Below, one piece after another: positions 32,067-43,801 of a stretch of 64,000 bases of DNA. Position 1 is the stretch's first letter, and every line of letters starts with the position of its first letter. This DNA comes from Eutypa lata. Taxonomy: Eukaryota; Ascomycota; Sordariomycetes; Xylariales; Diatrypaceae. Made by a program: the position numbers and the translations under genes. Below the pieces are notes generated by a model. That model saw only the letters and a program-made list of their open reading frames with translations. It ran no database searches and was not told the origin of the DNA. The stretch covers positions 372,001 to 436,000 of the forward strand of contig JAKULF010000002.1 of NCBI GenBank assembly GCA_022661535.1, in the 5' to 3' direction.

Positions 32067-35030
32067 CTAGGGAACATAGATCATCGGCGCTTCCTCCTCC
32101 TCCTCCTCCTCCTCCTCCTCCTCCTCCTCCCTTGACCCATCTCCGTCCCGTCGGTCCCGGCCCCGCGATCGGTGCGTTATCTTCCCTTGCGCCACGCGTC
32201 GGTTGTGGATCGTGTAGATGGCTATTTGCAGCAAGGCGAAGAACATGCCGACTGCTACCATGATGATCATGGTTCTCAGACCCGTATCGTAGCTATAGTT
32301 ATTCACGTTTAGTTGTATAAAATAAAGATAAGGGGGGTGAATGAATATTCAATTATTTCTCGAAGGAGTCGAGAAAGGAGAAGCGAAGTGGATGAACTTA
32401 CAAAGGCGCATCGTCACCCCTGAAATACTGCGTCCCGACCATCAAACCGCTTATGGCAGACATCACCCACATACTGCCACATACGAAGCCAGCAAGAGTC
32501 AGTACAACTGCACAATGCGATACCGCACACTACATTCGTCTGAAACACGTCCAAACAACCTATTTATACGTATATAAAAAAAGGGGGTTGGGGTTGGGAC
32601 AAAATCAACTCACGCAATGGCGATACTCCGCTCCCCAGCATCGCGACAATTAAGCTGGACCCAAGAGTTGTGAACGGGGTGATAGCCGACGGCGAGCGCG
32701 TTGACGGCCGTCCACAAGCCCCACCGCGACCACTTGCCCACGTGGGGATGCACGGATCGGGCTACGACGAGGGCGATCAGGTAGCAGAGGTGGGCGGCGG
32801 CGACGGATGCGCCCCGGCGGTTCGTCCGGTCGCTCAGCCACGCGAACCCGAACACCGTTCCGAGCGCGAGCAGGGCCCCCACGGCTGCGAGGGCGTTCGC
32901 GGAGATGCGGTCGAATCCTAGGGACCTGTTTTTTTTTTTTTTAGAGGGGTGTGAGGGGGTTGGGGTTGTTGGTAGAGGGTGGGAGTGAGAGAGAGAGAGA
33001 GGAAGTTGGCTTGGTCTTGACTTACATTATGATACTAGGCGTATACGTGGTTAGGGGGCTCCAAGTCGAAAACACGGCGAACGTGCTCACGAAGTGCGGC
33101 CATCTCTTATAGTGCGTGATGGTCTTCCACACGATTCGGAGTGGGATGGGTTTTCCGTGTACTGCGACATCGAGAGTCAGTATCTCTTTAATTTCCTTTT
33201 GGCAGATATCCTAACGAGAGGTGTGAAAGTTGTTCAGGAGATTTTGATCCCTTATGATCCCTTATTATGCTCGCTCTCCTTAAGGAGTAATTTGGGACCT
33301 CAAAATGACAGCCAGAAAAACACGTATAAAAATTAAAAAGAATGCAATATAAAGAAATAAAAATAATAAAGTATTTGCAAAAACAGAAAGGTTGGTAGGG
33401 CTTTCTTTTCGTGTTTGTTTTTATTCGAATCGTTGACTTTGTGGTAACAAGTAGGCCTTAGTCCAAGTTGGCCTATAGTTCTTACTGCATGGGCTTAGGC
33501 TTTTTGTTGTTACCACTCAACCATTGAGATCCCAAGATTGTTGGGATGTACGCTTCTTGAAAAGATAACATATTATTATTACTTAAGTAACCAGCACCAA
33601 GGTATACCCTGTTATCTCATCCTCAGGCATCGAAAGAGATAGCATGTTAGGCAGGTACTTAGGTACTTAAGCACAGTTACCTATCAACAATAGGGAGAAA
33701 TGACGATGGAAAATCACTTACCACCGCCAGCATCCTTGCCGTGGTCACGACTCTGTCGTATCTGCAATACTCTCTGGTCGTCCGGTGAGAAGCGCACGAT
33801 CCCCGGGCTAAGCAGCGGACGGGGTTCGTCCGGTGATCCAGGCAAGAGGACGAGGAGGAGGAGCGATACTAGCATTGTGAAAATGCCTTCCACTTTTCCA
33901 TGTGTGCGCAGCCTTATCGTTAGCCTAACTAGCAGATGCACGAGGTAGCAAAGCAGACATTCATTTATTTCACTTTTTCATCCTAAGGTAAGGTAAGGTA
34001 AGGTAGGGTAAGTTCGACTGACTGACTCACATAAGAACAACCACTGCCACCCCCTGAGCCCCCTCACCCCATCGAGCTTCAGGATCCCCGACGCGAGCAG
34101 CGGGCTGACGGCGTTGCCGCCGAACATGCCGAAGAAGAAGACGGCGACGCGGCGGGCGAGCTCGCCCCGCCCGTACCACGCCTGCAGCGTGTAGACGCTG
34201 CCGGGGATGTAGCCGGCCTCGCTCAGGCCGAGCAGCATCCGCGTCGCCAGGAACCCGGGGCGGTCCCGGATGAAGACCTGCAGGCTCGCGATCAGCCCGA
34301 ACACGAGGACTTGGGCGGATATCCATTTTCGAGGACCGAGCTGTTGTTTTATTATTAAAATTAATTCGACATTCAGTTATCAATAAACTTAAGTATTGTC
34401 CCGTCTCGTCTCGTCTTGTCTCATACAGGTATAATATAGGAAGAGTGGAATTATTTGTCATGAGTGCGGAGGGATTACTGTGAGTAGCGAACATACCTTC
34501 TGTAGAAGTAAGTTCGAGGGTATCTCTAGCACTACGATGCCGAGGAACATGAGCTGGTTTCCGAGGTTGATCGTGTTCTGGTTGACACCGATGTCTGTTG
34601 CGAAGCCCCCGGTGAGTGCGCTGGCGAGGTTCATCCGATCTAGCTGGAAGACGAGCAATCCTAGGAATAGCAACGGGAGCACCGTAGAATCCACTCTTTT
34701 GTTGTCATATGTCAGTAGTGCTTTACGATCGTAGAACATCGTCTAGTTCATATTAGGCCCTGAGATGTATGTAGGAGGAAAGGGTTTTGTAGTTCTGATA
34801 CTAAATAGAGATTATTCAGGCAGATAGTAGGTCAAGTACTCGTATATTTGCGGTATCTGTCTGACAGCGCGACTAAAATAGAAGCAACGTAACGGACACT
34901 CCTTGCCAACTCACTTTCTTCTTGCTTTCAGTTCTTCCTCCGTCGTCCAGCCCTGCTCTTGATCGACGCTGGGCGCATCTGTAGAAAGCGCACTCGGCAG
35001 CTCGGTAGAGCTATTGGCTTTTTCATCCAT
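32067..35030 (-). CDS. MFS transporter, anion:cation symporter (Dal5-like) family
   Basis: Eight exons, complement(32067..32292, 32402..32473, 32614..32925, 33026..33161, 33722..33892, 34031..34340, 34497..34695, 34915..35030), give 513 aa in one frame. The family imports small organic anions and vitamins (allantoate, nicotinate, pantothenate). After a polar 38-residue N-terminus, TM1 ends at LDRMNLASAL. FLGIVVLEIPSNLLLQK and LGLSEAGYIPGSVYTLQAWY are the family signatures, followed by GMFGGNAVSPLLA, FLLEGIFT and VGTQYFRGDDAP. The C-terminal tail is a run of about 13 Glu followed by APMIYVP, encoded by a GAG repeat. The fourth intron is 560 nt, far longer than the others. It is divergent from an FMO gene. 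Substrate unknown. Confidence 0.88.
32093..32131. repeat. CTC/GAG trinucleotide repeat coding a Glu run
   Basis: About 13 tandem CTC triplets on the plus strand, coding for glutamates near the C-terminus of the MFS transporter. Length variation would stay in frame. Confidence 0.85.
33441..33516. repeat. 76-bp inverted repeat inside an MFS intron
   Basis: Perfect 10-bp arms, GTGGTAACAA at 33441-33450 and TTGTTACCAC at 33507-33516. A second, imperfect pair just inside (GCCTTAGTCC versus GGGCTTAGGC) extends it. It lies in the 560-nt intron of the transporter gene. I find no clear target duplication, so it could be a miniature element remnant or an RNA hairpin. Confidence 0.5.
33985..34012. repeat. 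AAGGT pentanucleotide microsatellite
   Basis: Four to five tandem AAGGT copies within the third intron of the MFS transporter, ending in GGGTAAG. Confidence 0.7.
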
Positions 35031-35775
35031 CTCGTCGGATATGTTATATCGCAAAGTCCTCTGTCCGTATGTTCAAAGTATGGCTATGAAAGGGAAAAGA
35101 TCGTGGTGGTAACAAGCCCGGAATCCCACCCCCTCAACAGGACCCCAGGGCTCTAAATAAACCCTCCAACTATACTACATCTTGCCGAGAGTCTCCCATC
35201 TCCGTAGCTAGTTCCTTATTTGAACAATGGCGATATTCATCCATGGTTCCTCGTCAGCCTCGACGGTTGAACGGTTGCACGGCGCCATTCTACCGGGTTG
35301 GTATAGTCGTAGTCGGGCTGGGGCAATGGTGAAATATGACGCCATCACGTACGAACCACTTAAACGTTGAGGAACCGTGGGGAGCGCGAGAAATGGCGCC
35401 GCGGCGATGGAATAGTGCGGCACTACGGGTGTTTATGGACTACGTGAATTTATTATCTGTGCCGGGATTTGCTGTATCGGGATTTGGGGAACTGGGTAGC
35501 TACATACATAGCTGGTGGTGGGATGGAGGTGGTAGTTGAGTTACATCAAGTGCATGCCATCCCGTCCCTGCAGATTTAATTCCACACTCCTGGACCCGCA
35601 AAGCTTTGCTATTTTCTACTATGAAAGCGCGATGTAGTCTAGAATCAACCTCAGTTATTACAAAAGACGTCGTTGTTTCGAGAGTGCGCCGTATTTGCCA
35701 GACCTTTGATTTCTCCCCTGCCACTGATTCAATTGAGTCTCTGTGTTCTTGATCAGGGTATATCTACAAGCAGAC
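35031..35775. other. Divergent promoter region, MFS transporter / FMO
   Basis: 745 bp between the divergent transporter and FMO genes, a spacing compatible with shared control. No gene or repeat is evident. Confidence 0.5.
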
Positions 35776-37372
35776 ATGGTCGTGAAACGTGTAGCCGTGA
35801 TCGGAGCTGGTCCGGCAGGCGCGATAACGATCGACGCGCTGGCTCGGGAGCAGGCCTTCGACGTGATAAGGGTCTTTGAACGCAGAGAAGCTCCCGGTGG
35901 ATGCTGGTGAGTTTTCAAGTCCTGGCGCCATAGGTGCGCGCTGAAGTACATAGCTAAATGTTTATCTTAGGATTGAGGATAAGACACCGCCGCCACATCT
36001 CTCGGAGTTCCAGGCGCTGGCGTCGCGCGAGGTGGACAAACCGCTCCCGGTCCCATCGGCGCTACCGGCGCAGACTCCGAGGGCCCCGCAGCCGCGGTAC
36101 GCCGAGTCGTCTATCTACCCGTACCTGGAGACGAACGTCGAATTTGTTCCGATGCAATTTAGCCAGGAGCCCATCGCGGCCGACAAGACGGAGCTTTCCA
36201 TCGCGCTCCATGGCAGCGACACACCGTTTCGCCATTGGGGCGTAATGCAACGGTATGTGCAGGGACTAGTAAACCGAAACGGTTACCAGGACTTCGTGGA
36301 GTACAACACGGCAGTGGAGCGAGTCGAGAAGGTCGGCAGCGAATGGAAGGTCACGCTCAGGAAGGGTGGGGAGAGGCTCGACTACTGGTGGGTAGAGTGG
36401 TTCGACGCCGTTGTTGTGGCGAGCGGGCATTATTGGGTGCCCTATGTGCCGCACGTCGACGGTCTCGAGGAATTCGAGAAGAGCCATCCCGGAAGCGTGC
36501 TTCACAGCAAGCAATTCCGCGGAAGGGACGCCTTCAAAGACAAGGTAAGACATTATACGCCACCTACCTTCTCAGAGACGTTGGAGAGCTGCAAGATCTG
36601 CCATGCTCATACTAACTAAGTCTGCAAGCGTGTCGTCGTAGTAGGCGCATCCGTCTCCGCCGCAGACATCGCCGTCGACTTGACCAAGAGCGCCGCGCTA
36701 CCAGTCCACGCCGTCATAATCGGACACACAGCAAATGGCTACTTCGGCGATGAGGCATTCAACCACCCGCAGATCAGCAAGCGGCCCTCCATTTCACGAG
36801 TCGACGCAGCGACGCGCACCGTGCACTTCACCGACGGGACGTCCGTAGCCCCGGTCGACCATCTCATCTTCGGTACGGGCTACACATGGACACTCCCCTT
36901 CCTACCACAGGTTCCCGTGCGCAACAACCGCGTGCCAGGGCTGTACCAACACGTCGTGTGGCGCGGTGACCCGTCGCTTCTGTTCGTCGGCGCCGTGGGC
37001 GCCGGCCTCACCTTCAAGATCTTCGAGTGGCAGGCCGTGTACGCGGCGCGCTTGCTAGCGGGACGTGGCACGCTCCCGCCGCTGGAGGAGCGCGATCGCT
37101 GGGAGCGGGACCGCATTGCCGAGAAGGGCGACGGGCCGAAGTTCACCCTCGTCTTTCCCGATTTCGAGGGCTACTTCGAGACGCTACGGAGGCTGGCCGG
37201 ACCCCCGGCGCGGGATGGGAAGGGGAGGCCGCTCCCGCCGTTCGAGACAGTGTGGGTAGAGAGGTTTATGGGGGGCCATGAGAGGAGGAAGGCGATGTGG
37301 AGGAGGTTGAATAAGGAAGCGAGGGGGAATGCAGCTGCACGTGCTATTAGACCGCAGCGTGCAAGGCTATAG
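35776..37372 (+). CDS. FMO-type flavin monooxygenase (class B)
   Basis: Exons 35776..35906, 35971..36544 and 36629..37372 give 482 aa. Class-B FMOs use NADPH and FAD to oxygenate soft nucleophiles such as amines and sulfides. VIGAGPAG at residues 8-15 is the FAD-binding site, and VVVVGASVSAADIAVDL from about 194 the NADPH site. FEKSHPGSVLHSKQF approximates the FMO identifying motif, with Phe in place of the usual final Tyr. The ATG motif appears as FGTGYTW. A Trp-rich helical tail (YFETLRRLAG ... FMGGHERRKAMWRRL) is typical of fungal members. Its divergent neighbour is a small-anion transporter, so the two may serve one substrate; this is inference. No frame problem seen. Confidence 0.9.
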
Positions 37373-37955
37373 TCCCGTTTATTCGATTTATATGGCGTCA
37401 CTAACGCGTCGATGCCCCGACCGCTGTAATTATGGCATAACTTACTACCTATATGTATGTAGTTAGTACTACTTTGCATCCTTAAGAATGTTGATTAAAG
37501 GTACTAAACTTCATAGCCTTAGAGATCATGTTATCCAGCTGCCAATAAACGACAACATGTACCTTTTTATGTAGGTAAGTTAGGTGGGCAAGCGCAGTGG
37601 AAGGAGCCGGGCAGCCGGGATACTCGATACATGTATGTAGGCTCGTCATGATTACGACATTGTGATACATTTCAGACAACAAACAATCACCGAAATATGA
37701 AATCGTTTATTACACCCACATGCACCTGCTGTGAAATAGACAATTGTATCGATTGTTTGTGAAGGAACTTTCAAACTTGGACCTTTTCTTTTAACTGCCA
37801 CAAAAATACAACATTAGGTGTCGACCACTTACTTGAACGCAACATCTCGTTTCTCTCCACGACTCAAGCTACCAAATTAAAACAACCTTCAAATATCTCC
37901 AGTTCAATTGCATACACAACAAGCAAATATTGATCTACCTATTTGCACCAGCAAA
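37373..37955. other. Intergenic, no gene seen
   Basis: 583 bp between the FMO gene and the small mitochondrial protein gene, both on the plus strand. No motif, repeat or RNA gene seen. Confidence 0.5.
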
Positions 37956-38401
37956 ATGAACACCTTCGCCCGCTCCACCGCTATCCGATCGCTCGCCGGC
38001 CATCTCCACTCCCACGCCATCACCTCACCCGGCGGCGTCGCATTCCGAGCCCTGCCCGCATCCGGCCTCCGCTTCGCAAGCAACACCAAGGGTGGCGAGG
38101 CACCACGAAGCGAGTCTCCACCGGCCGCACCGGGAGAAGTCAAGAACGAGTAAGTTCTTTTATCACAAATTAATACTACAACGTACTGTCTGATTGTGAT
38201 CTGAACTAACCAGTTTGGCAACACCACAGCAACTCGATGTTGAAGATTGGTGGCCTTGGACTCGCAGTCGGTGCCGTCTTCCTGTACATGCTCTCCCGAC
38301 CGGAGAAGGCGGCGGAGGCGTCGAAGTTCGGCCAGGACAAGGGCGAGCATAATCAGGGATCCGGTGCGGGTAGTCGGACGGCGGGCCAGAGGGCTGCGTA
38401 A
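37956..38401 (+). CDS. Small mitochondrial single-pass membrane protein
   Basis: Exons 37956..38149 and 38230..38401 give 121 aa. The first 40 residues are Arg/Ser/Ala-rich without acids (MNTFARSTAIRSLAGHLHSH, then GLRFAS), a clear mitochondrial targeting sequence. One transmembrane helix follows at about residues 69-86 (LKIGGLGLAVGAVFLYML), and then a polar tail rich in Gly, Lys and Gln. I do not recognise a named family; small inner-membrane proteins of this build are common in filamentous fungi. The start is the first ATG that begins with the targeting sequence; an upstream in-frame ATG at 37908 would add 16 residues and weaken it. Confidence 0.75.
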
Positions 38402-39498
38402 AATGGGTCCTTGGGGTTGTAAGAGATAACAGGAAAGTGATGGACGGCCGGGCCTATGAAGGTGATTTGGCCCTTGCGGGAGGGGGGTCTATGATAAGTC
38501 AGCGTAGGAAACGGTGTAAGAAGACTGAAGTAGAGGGTGGAATGCTGCATGCGGTGGAAGGTAGTCGGTGTCGACATTAACTAAGAGCCAATACATGATC
38601 ATGAACTACCAATCGCTTCATATTGCGCCTGTTTACAAATTCACCAGAGTTAACTTCTAGCTTGAATACTATGCATACACGAATATTAAAATCATGGCCT
38701 CATTCCTCAATGGTTGTTATGCAATCACATTGTATAAGACAAAATGTCACTTACTCTTCAAGAAGATCTTGATATTGTGCTTGGCGTGGAGTGTATTGGC
38801 TGTTCGGGATTTATTACATAAAACGCTTGGTAGGCATACGGAGAATATCGTATTTGCAAGCCAGTTCTATTACGGGAGGCATTAACCACTTATATGCACA
38901 TGATCCCCAGTTCTCGTGGACCGAGTTTTCTTCTCAATACTTTTTTTTCTTTTTTTCTCTCTCACATCAAAAAGTCACGACCTGTAATTTTCTATTAAGT
39001 CTTGACAACAAAAAAGACCAATTTATCGTTTAATAACTTAAGATCATCGATGTATTCACTGCCTTTTATAACATTCGTCTTCATGCTATCGATAGGTTTG
39101 ATGTAGGGCAAGCGTTTGCGCTTATGAGACGGACAGTCTGCCTTGCTTAGTTCTAGGAACGTCGAAGTCCCCTATCTACTTTATTTAAAGCGTAGTTCCT
39201 AATGTCTTCGCTTCACGCGGCCGCTAGCTGCCTACAGTAGAAGGATTTTGTGGCTGCAACCCCGTGCCTCATCAGCCGCTGCATCGAAGGCTGTGCAAGC
39301 AGGTAAGCTGCCTCGGTGAGGCAGAAGAGAATGTCTTGGCAAGTCCGCAATTGTCATAAAAATGGCGATTAGGCCGCCCAGGGACCCGATAGATTCATGT
39401 CAGGAATTTCTAACTTTTTGAATGAAAAAAGCATTCAAGATCTTTCCGCCGCATATAATCCAAACCCTGAGCACTTAGATTAGACTCTATCCGAGGCA
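38402..39498. other. Intergenic, no gene seen
   Basis: 1.1 kb with small hydrophobic frames (for example 38694-38885 plus) but no splice-supported gene or motif. A T-rich run lies at 38940-38957. Confidence 0.5.
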
Positions 39499-40423
39499 AT
39501 GTGGAAAATGCAAGGTACAACGTTACCAATCGGCCTGTTTTTCCACGAGATTATCGATGTTCTTCTCGCCTGGGAAAGGAACAACCTTATGGCCATCCTA
39601 AGTCATGTACTACTAGGCCTATGCGGGTTCGTTGTGGCCATATATCGGGCAGTAACAAAAGAGCGACAGGATCCATTTGACGCGTTGAAGGGTCTACCTG
39701 ATACGTCGAATAATCCACCTGTAGCTGCCGCGGTCGCTGCCATATTTGTCGTAAGTAACACTCCTGCCCTGACTATCTGTTCCCGCTTAGGTTAAAAGCG
39801 ATAGCTGAAAACCAGGCTCGGCGATTGCTAATCTATGGAGTTATGGAGAGCTAAATGTTTATTGCATAGGGATTCATAGGGGCGCTCGTTCACGTGGCCT
39901 GGGAGGAAACGGGACAAAACCTCTTTTCAGTTGACATAAACCAGGTGGGGTTAGAAGAAGACCCTATTACGCAGCAGGAACAACGAAGAAAGATCGTCAC
40001 GAGACTGATTGTAAACGTTGTTAGAAGATTGGTGGCCCTGGGTGGCGACATCTTCATTATTGTCTTGAGCGCTGGGTCGACCTTTTCGGTTTGTGCCGTG
40101 GCTGTTCTCTGCTGATCAGTCTTCAAAGTCCTCTATTTGTCTTTGGCGTCGGCGCGTAGCTAGAAAGTATTTCATATTCAGTGAATGGTGTGCTAACCTA
40201 AACGCTGAGCAGTATTACATCTCTCGTACGGCTAGTATTAGACACGCGCCAATACTATACGATGTACATGCAGCAATTGGGGGGATATCGTGGGTTAAAC
40301 GTGGAGATGGATAGTTCGACCACGCAAGAAGATATCGAGGCTCAATCAGATACAACTACAGTGCATGGCAAAGAAGAAGAGTCAGAGGCGTTCCTTGAGG
40401 ACGACAGAATTGGGGGCAAGTAG
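39499..40423 (+). pseudogene. Unrecognised membrane protein, copy A; splice donor GT to AT
   Basis: Reconstructed exons 39499..39750, 39870..40114 and 40213..40423 give 235 aa. At least three hydrophobic helices are visible: AILSHVLLGLCGFVVAIY, VAAAVAAIFVGFIGALVHV and a segment ending STFSVCAVAVL. The tail is acidic and polar (EAQSDTTTVH ... FLEDDRIGGK). The family is unknown to me; copy B at 42933-43801 shares gene structure, intron phases and the QSDTTT tail. The second intron starts with ATCAGT instead of GTCAGT or GTAAGC, while its acceptor (GAGCAG) and exon 3 are intact. If it is not spliced, translation ends at a TGA right at the exon end (...AVAVLC). Probably a damaged copy, unless an AT-AG intron is tolerated. 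Confidence 0.6.
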
Positions 40424-42932
40424 AAGATTGATAAGTCTTTCAGAGTTTGCGTACGGATCTGCTTAGGTATTAAAGGGGGTTATGGTATGACTAGAAACAG
40501 TCTGTACTGGACGGTTGATGTAGATTATATGTTAGCAAGAACTATATGAATATATCATAGTTCAGATAAGCCTTCCCTTAACTTAGAGGCATTGGCGAAC
40601 ATGCTTTCTTAGCTGATAGGGGACAGCTAGAACCCTTCATGAATTCCTTCTAGCCATATCGGAATGTTCTTAATATCAAAAGGGCATGATGCATTTGTTC
40701 TCTGATACAAATAATGAAACAACAATCAGCACTGGTGATATGTTCAAGGCGTTGTAATAAAGTGTCTTAAACACATGCTTGTAGTGGTTAGGTTCACCGA
40801 GCTATCCTTGCGGCCATGGACACATAAGCCGCGTCGTCATATGGGATGAATTAAGGCTACACGATGCCAAACAGCTTGGGCGGTCTATCCACCCTGACCA
40901 TCAATCTCGTAAATATTAATGAGCTTTGCTAGATCTGCAGTGAAGATTTTTCTACATCTGCAGTGGTCCCTACATATATATGCCGCGCATATGCCTGCTA
41001 TAACCAATTCTCATAAAATCTTTTCGTTATAAGACGCTATTACGTTAAATGTTAACGAAATGCACCAATTTCAATTAATTTTATCGATTATGTTCTCATT
41101 ATTTCGAAATTAAAAAGAAACGTATTCATACTATAACTATGCCTCCTTTTAAAGATACCGTATTTTAAATGCAATACCATTTATTGCCACTTCTTTATTA
41201 AATTAATAAATTCAATAATATCAAACGAATAATATTTATTTAATAATTCTTAAAAGTAATTTTTAATATTATATTATTAATTTCAAAGGTAATGGTAGCC
41301 GATAAATCTAAAAACCACTGCAGATCTAGCAAAGCTCATATTAATGTACAATAGACGGGGTTTGATGGGACATTAAACTAGATCGACTCACCAAAATAGT
41401 ATAATTACACGAGTACAGATATAAATGTTGCCGATACGCAGGCACTCGTTGAATCAATTTCGACCCCTGATATTCCAATGCAATGGTTACTAACCAATAC
41501 GCCGTTCTCGGTTCACCGACTGCTACCTAGTAGCTGCTTGATGTTCAATGACATATTTCCGCCTATGGCTTTTTAACATATGCCGAGAAGGTAAATGTTA
41601 CGGTACAGAATGCAAGGACTATACCACTACACCACCAAAAGTGGAACGTTGTTAGCTCGGGTGCTAACCGTCTTGCATTGCCTTATATAGTCACTTGGTG
41701 CCGTGACAGTAAAGCTCTGTGAAAGAGGAGTTTTAACACGGAGGAATGTTCGTGCTCCTCGGGCGCCTCGTTCCTATCCCTAGTTCGTGATCAATCCCAC
41801 CTGACCTTAATTTGTACATTGGGATTTTAAACTAAGCAACATAAGTATACTTCTGTTTCCTAGCACTGCAAATACTTCCGTGGTTATATTCTAGATACCA
41901 GGGTATATATTGTTCAAATGTTAAATCTACGGAATTTCTCTTTTTCTATCCGACGAGGTTCTGCATCGAAGATGGACGGAGCACTTAGTTATTTGATGTA
42001 AGGTAGAAAACGTGTGTTTTTAGGTTGATAGCTGACTTTGCTTATGTTAAACTCGGTAAATGGTCGTATGTTTTCATTTTCCATTTGAATTCTTGTCGGA
42101 AGCTATATTCTCACAGCCCAGCCCATTATACGTAGGTACTTAATGTAACACGTAATAATCTCATAGCCCCTTTATATACAGTTGAAATGCTTCAAAAATA
42201 ACTACGTAAGAACCGTGAGTAAGCATGAATAAATAATACGAAAGATGTGGCTCGATTCCAGGTTCGAAGGGTATTCCAATTAAGTTAATGCCCTTCATTG
42301 CCCTACTGCGTTTAATAGCCGTCAGGTGACCCGGGAAGGATTTCGTGGCTTCCTCTGTATACCATCAACCACAACGTCAATAGTTGAACTAAGGTCGTGT
42401 TGTAAAGTAAGCTACCTTACCGAGACGAAAACGGACACCTTTGCATGGCTTCAAGTGACATAAATATGTACGGATTTTTTTTGACAGTGTTTAACCTCTT
42501 TCTAGAACACATTGTACTTCATCATCATCATAACTTCTATTAAACTTTAAACTGTTTCAACGCACAACGACGGTCAAATTTAAGGCTAGGTATTAGGCGT
42601 TAGTTTAGGGTTAGAGTTAGCCTTCGAGGGGTTTAGGGGACGGCGAAAGTTCCTTCATTGAGGTACCTACTATATGATATTAATGATATGGTAGTGATAT
42701 GGTACCTACTAATATGGGTGGTTGAAGGTAAAGTACATAGTACCCTCGGAAAATCCGTACGTATAAATATAGGTGATAGCCCCCCAAGGTATTTAGTATG
42801 CTCGCGACAACCAAGAAACTATCTATCTTGCACTCTTTTTTGAAAATTTTTTGACCCTGACTTCGATTTTAACAACCACTTAGTTGAATAGAATTTGCTT
42901 AATTGAAATTATTCAAGCAATCCAGGAAAGTA
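40424..42932. other. Gene-poor spacer between the two paralogues
   Basis: 2.5 kb, AT-rich, with a 421-bp inverted-repeat element at 40919-41339. The region 41590-41700 has a weak tRNA A-box-like stretch on the minus strand but no B box. No coding exon is supported. Confidence 0.55.
40919..41339. mobile_element. MITE-like element with 24-bp terminal inverted repeats
   Basis: The left end ATGAGCTTTGCTAGATCTGC (plus AGTG) at 40919-40942 is the exact reverse complement of 41316-41339. The element is flanked on both sides by ATTA (40915-40918 and 41340-41343), a plausible 4-bp target-site duplication. The interior is about 370 bp, strongly A+T-rich and without coding capacity, so it would need a transposase in trans. 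The A+T bias could reflect RIP. The family cannot be named by eye. It lies between the two membrane-protein paralogues. Confidence 0.8.
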
Positions 42933-43801
42933 ATGGATCATTATAATACCAAGCCAGCGCTCTTGTCGCTCCTTCGCGACATGGCGAGCATGATCGCCTC
43001 TCGGAGACCGGCTTTTGCCCTGGCTGCCATCAGCCATATTTTGATGGCGATATGCGGCATATTCGTGGCTGCTTGGTAGGGTGTGCCCGTAGCAGTAGGC
43101 ATCTGGGTGGTAAGTCATACATTCGTTAATACCAACCTTTGCAAAGAAGACTGCATGCTTATCGAACGACTATGAACGTATACTAGGTGGCTGGCTTACT
43201 GACTTTTATCACTGTATATATAGGGTTTCCTGGGCGCTATAGTCCAGGGCACTGGGGCACGTTACTGGGTACCGAAGCAAGCAACAACGGACCTAAAGGT
43301 GCTCGAGAAACAGCGGAAATGGATCGTCGCAGAGATGTACGAAGTTGTCATCAGAGGCTGTGTAGGCCTAGCTGGCGGCATTTTAGTAATTTGCCTGACT
43401 CTTGGGGTGTCTGCTTCAGTATGCACTATGGCAGTCCTCTGTTGGTAAGCCTTATTATCTGCCCCCCTCTTCTACTGGCACTTTGATACGGCTAGTAGTA
43501 TAGGTTCTTTTGTTGGATGATATTTAAGCGTGCTGTGCTAATAACATTTGGTGTATCATTGGACAGTATCACGACTGGATATGCGATGGCATTTACTGCA
43601 CACAACCGTTATAAGGAGTATAAAGGTAGATGGGAGATAACCCGTAACTTGACGATGTCGGATATAGAGATAGGGGCCGAGTCTGTTCCAGAAGATGCCG
43701 AGACGCAGTCAGATACAACTACATTGCACGACGGGCATGTCGAATCTACTCCGTTTCTTAACGAGGACAGGGTCGATAACAAGGATATGGTTCGAAGATA
43801 A
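42933..43801 (+). pseudogene. Unrecognised membrane protein, copy B; in-frame TAG in exon 1
   Basis: Exons 42933..43109, 43224..43444 and 43567..43801 have canonical introns at the same places and phases as copy A and would give 210 codons. Hydrophobic stretches are FALAAISHILMAICGIFVAA, VAVGIWVGFLGAIVQ and AGGILVICLTLGVSASVCTM. The tail ETQSDTTTLHDGHVE, then STPFLNEDRV, matches copy A. Codon 49 is TAG (43077-43079), right after the first helix, where a CAG or TGG codon would restore the frame by one transition. A later start could only give the C-terminal two thirds. The clean splice sites suggest the break is recent. No function is known; the acidic tail probably faces the cytosol. Confidence 0.6.

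Noticed and set aside
41590..41700. tRNA-like stretch on the minus strand (TGGTGTAGTGG resembles an A box)
   Set aside because: No B box at the right distance and no foldable cloverleaf; chance or a very decayed remnant.
42590..42625. TTAGGG-like telomeric motif
   Set aside because: Only one or two imperfect copies in AT-rich spacer; not an array.
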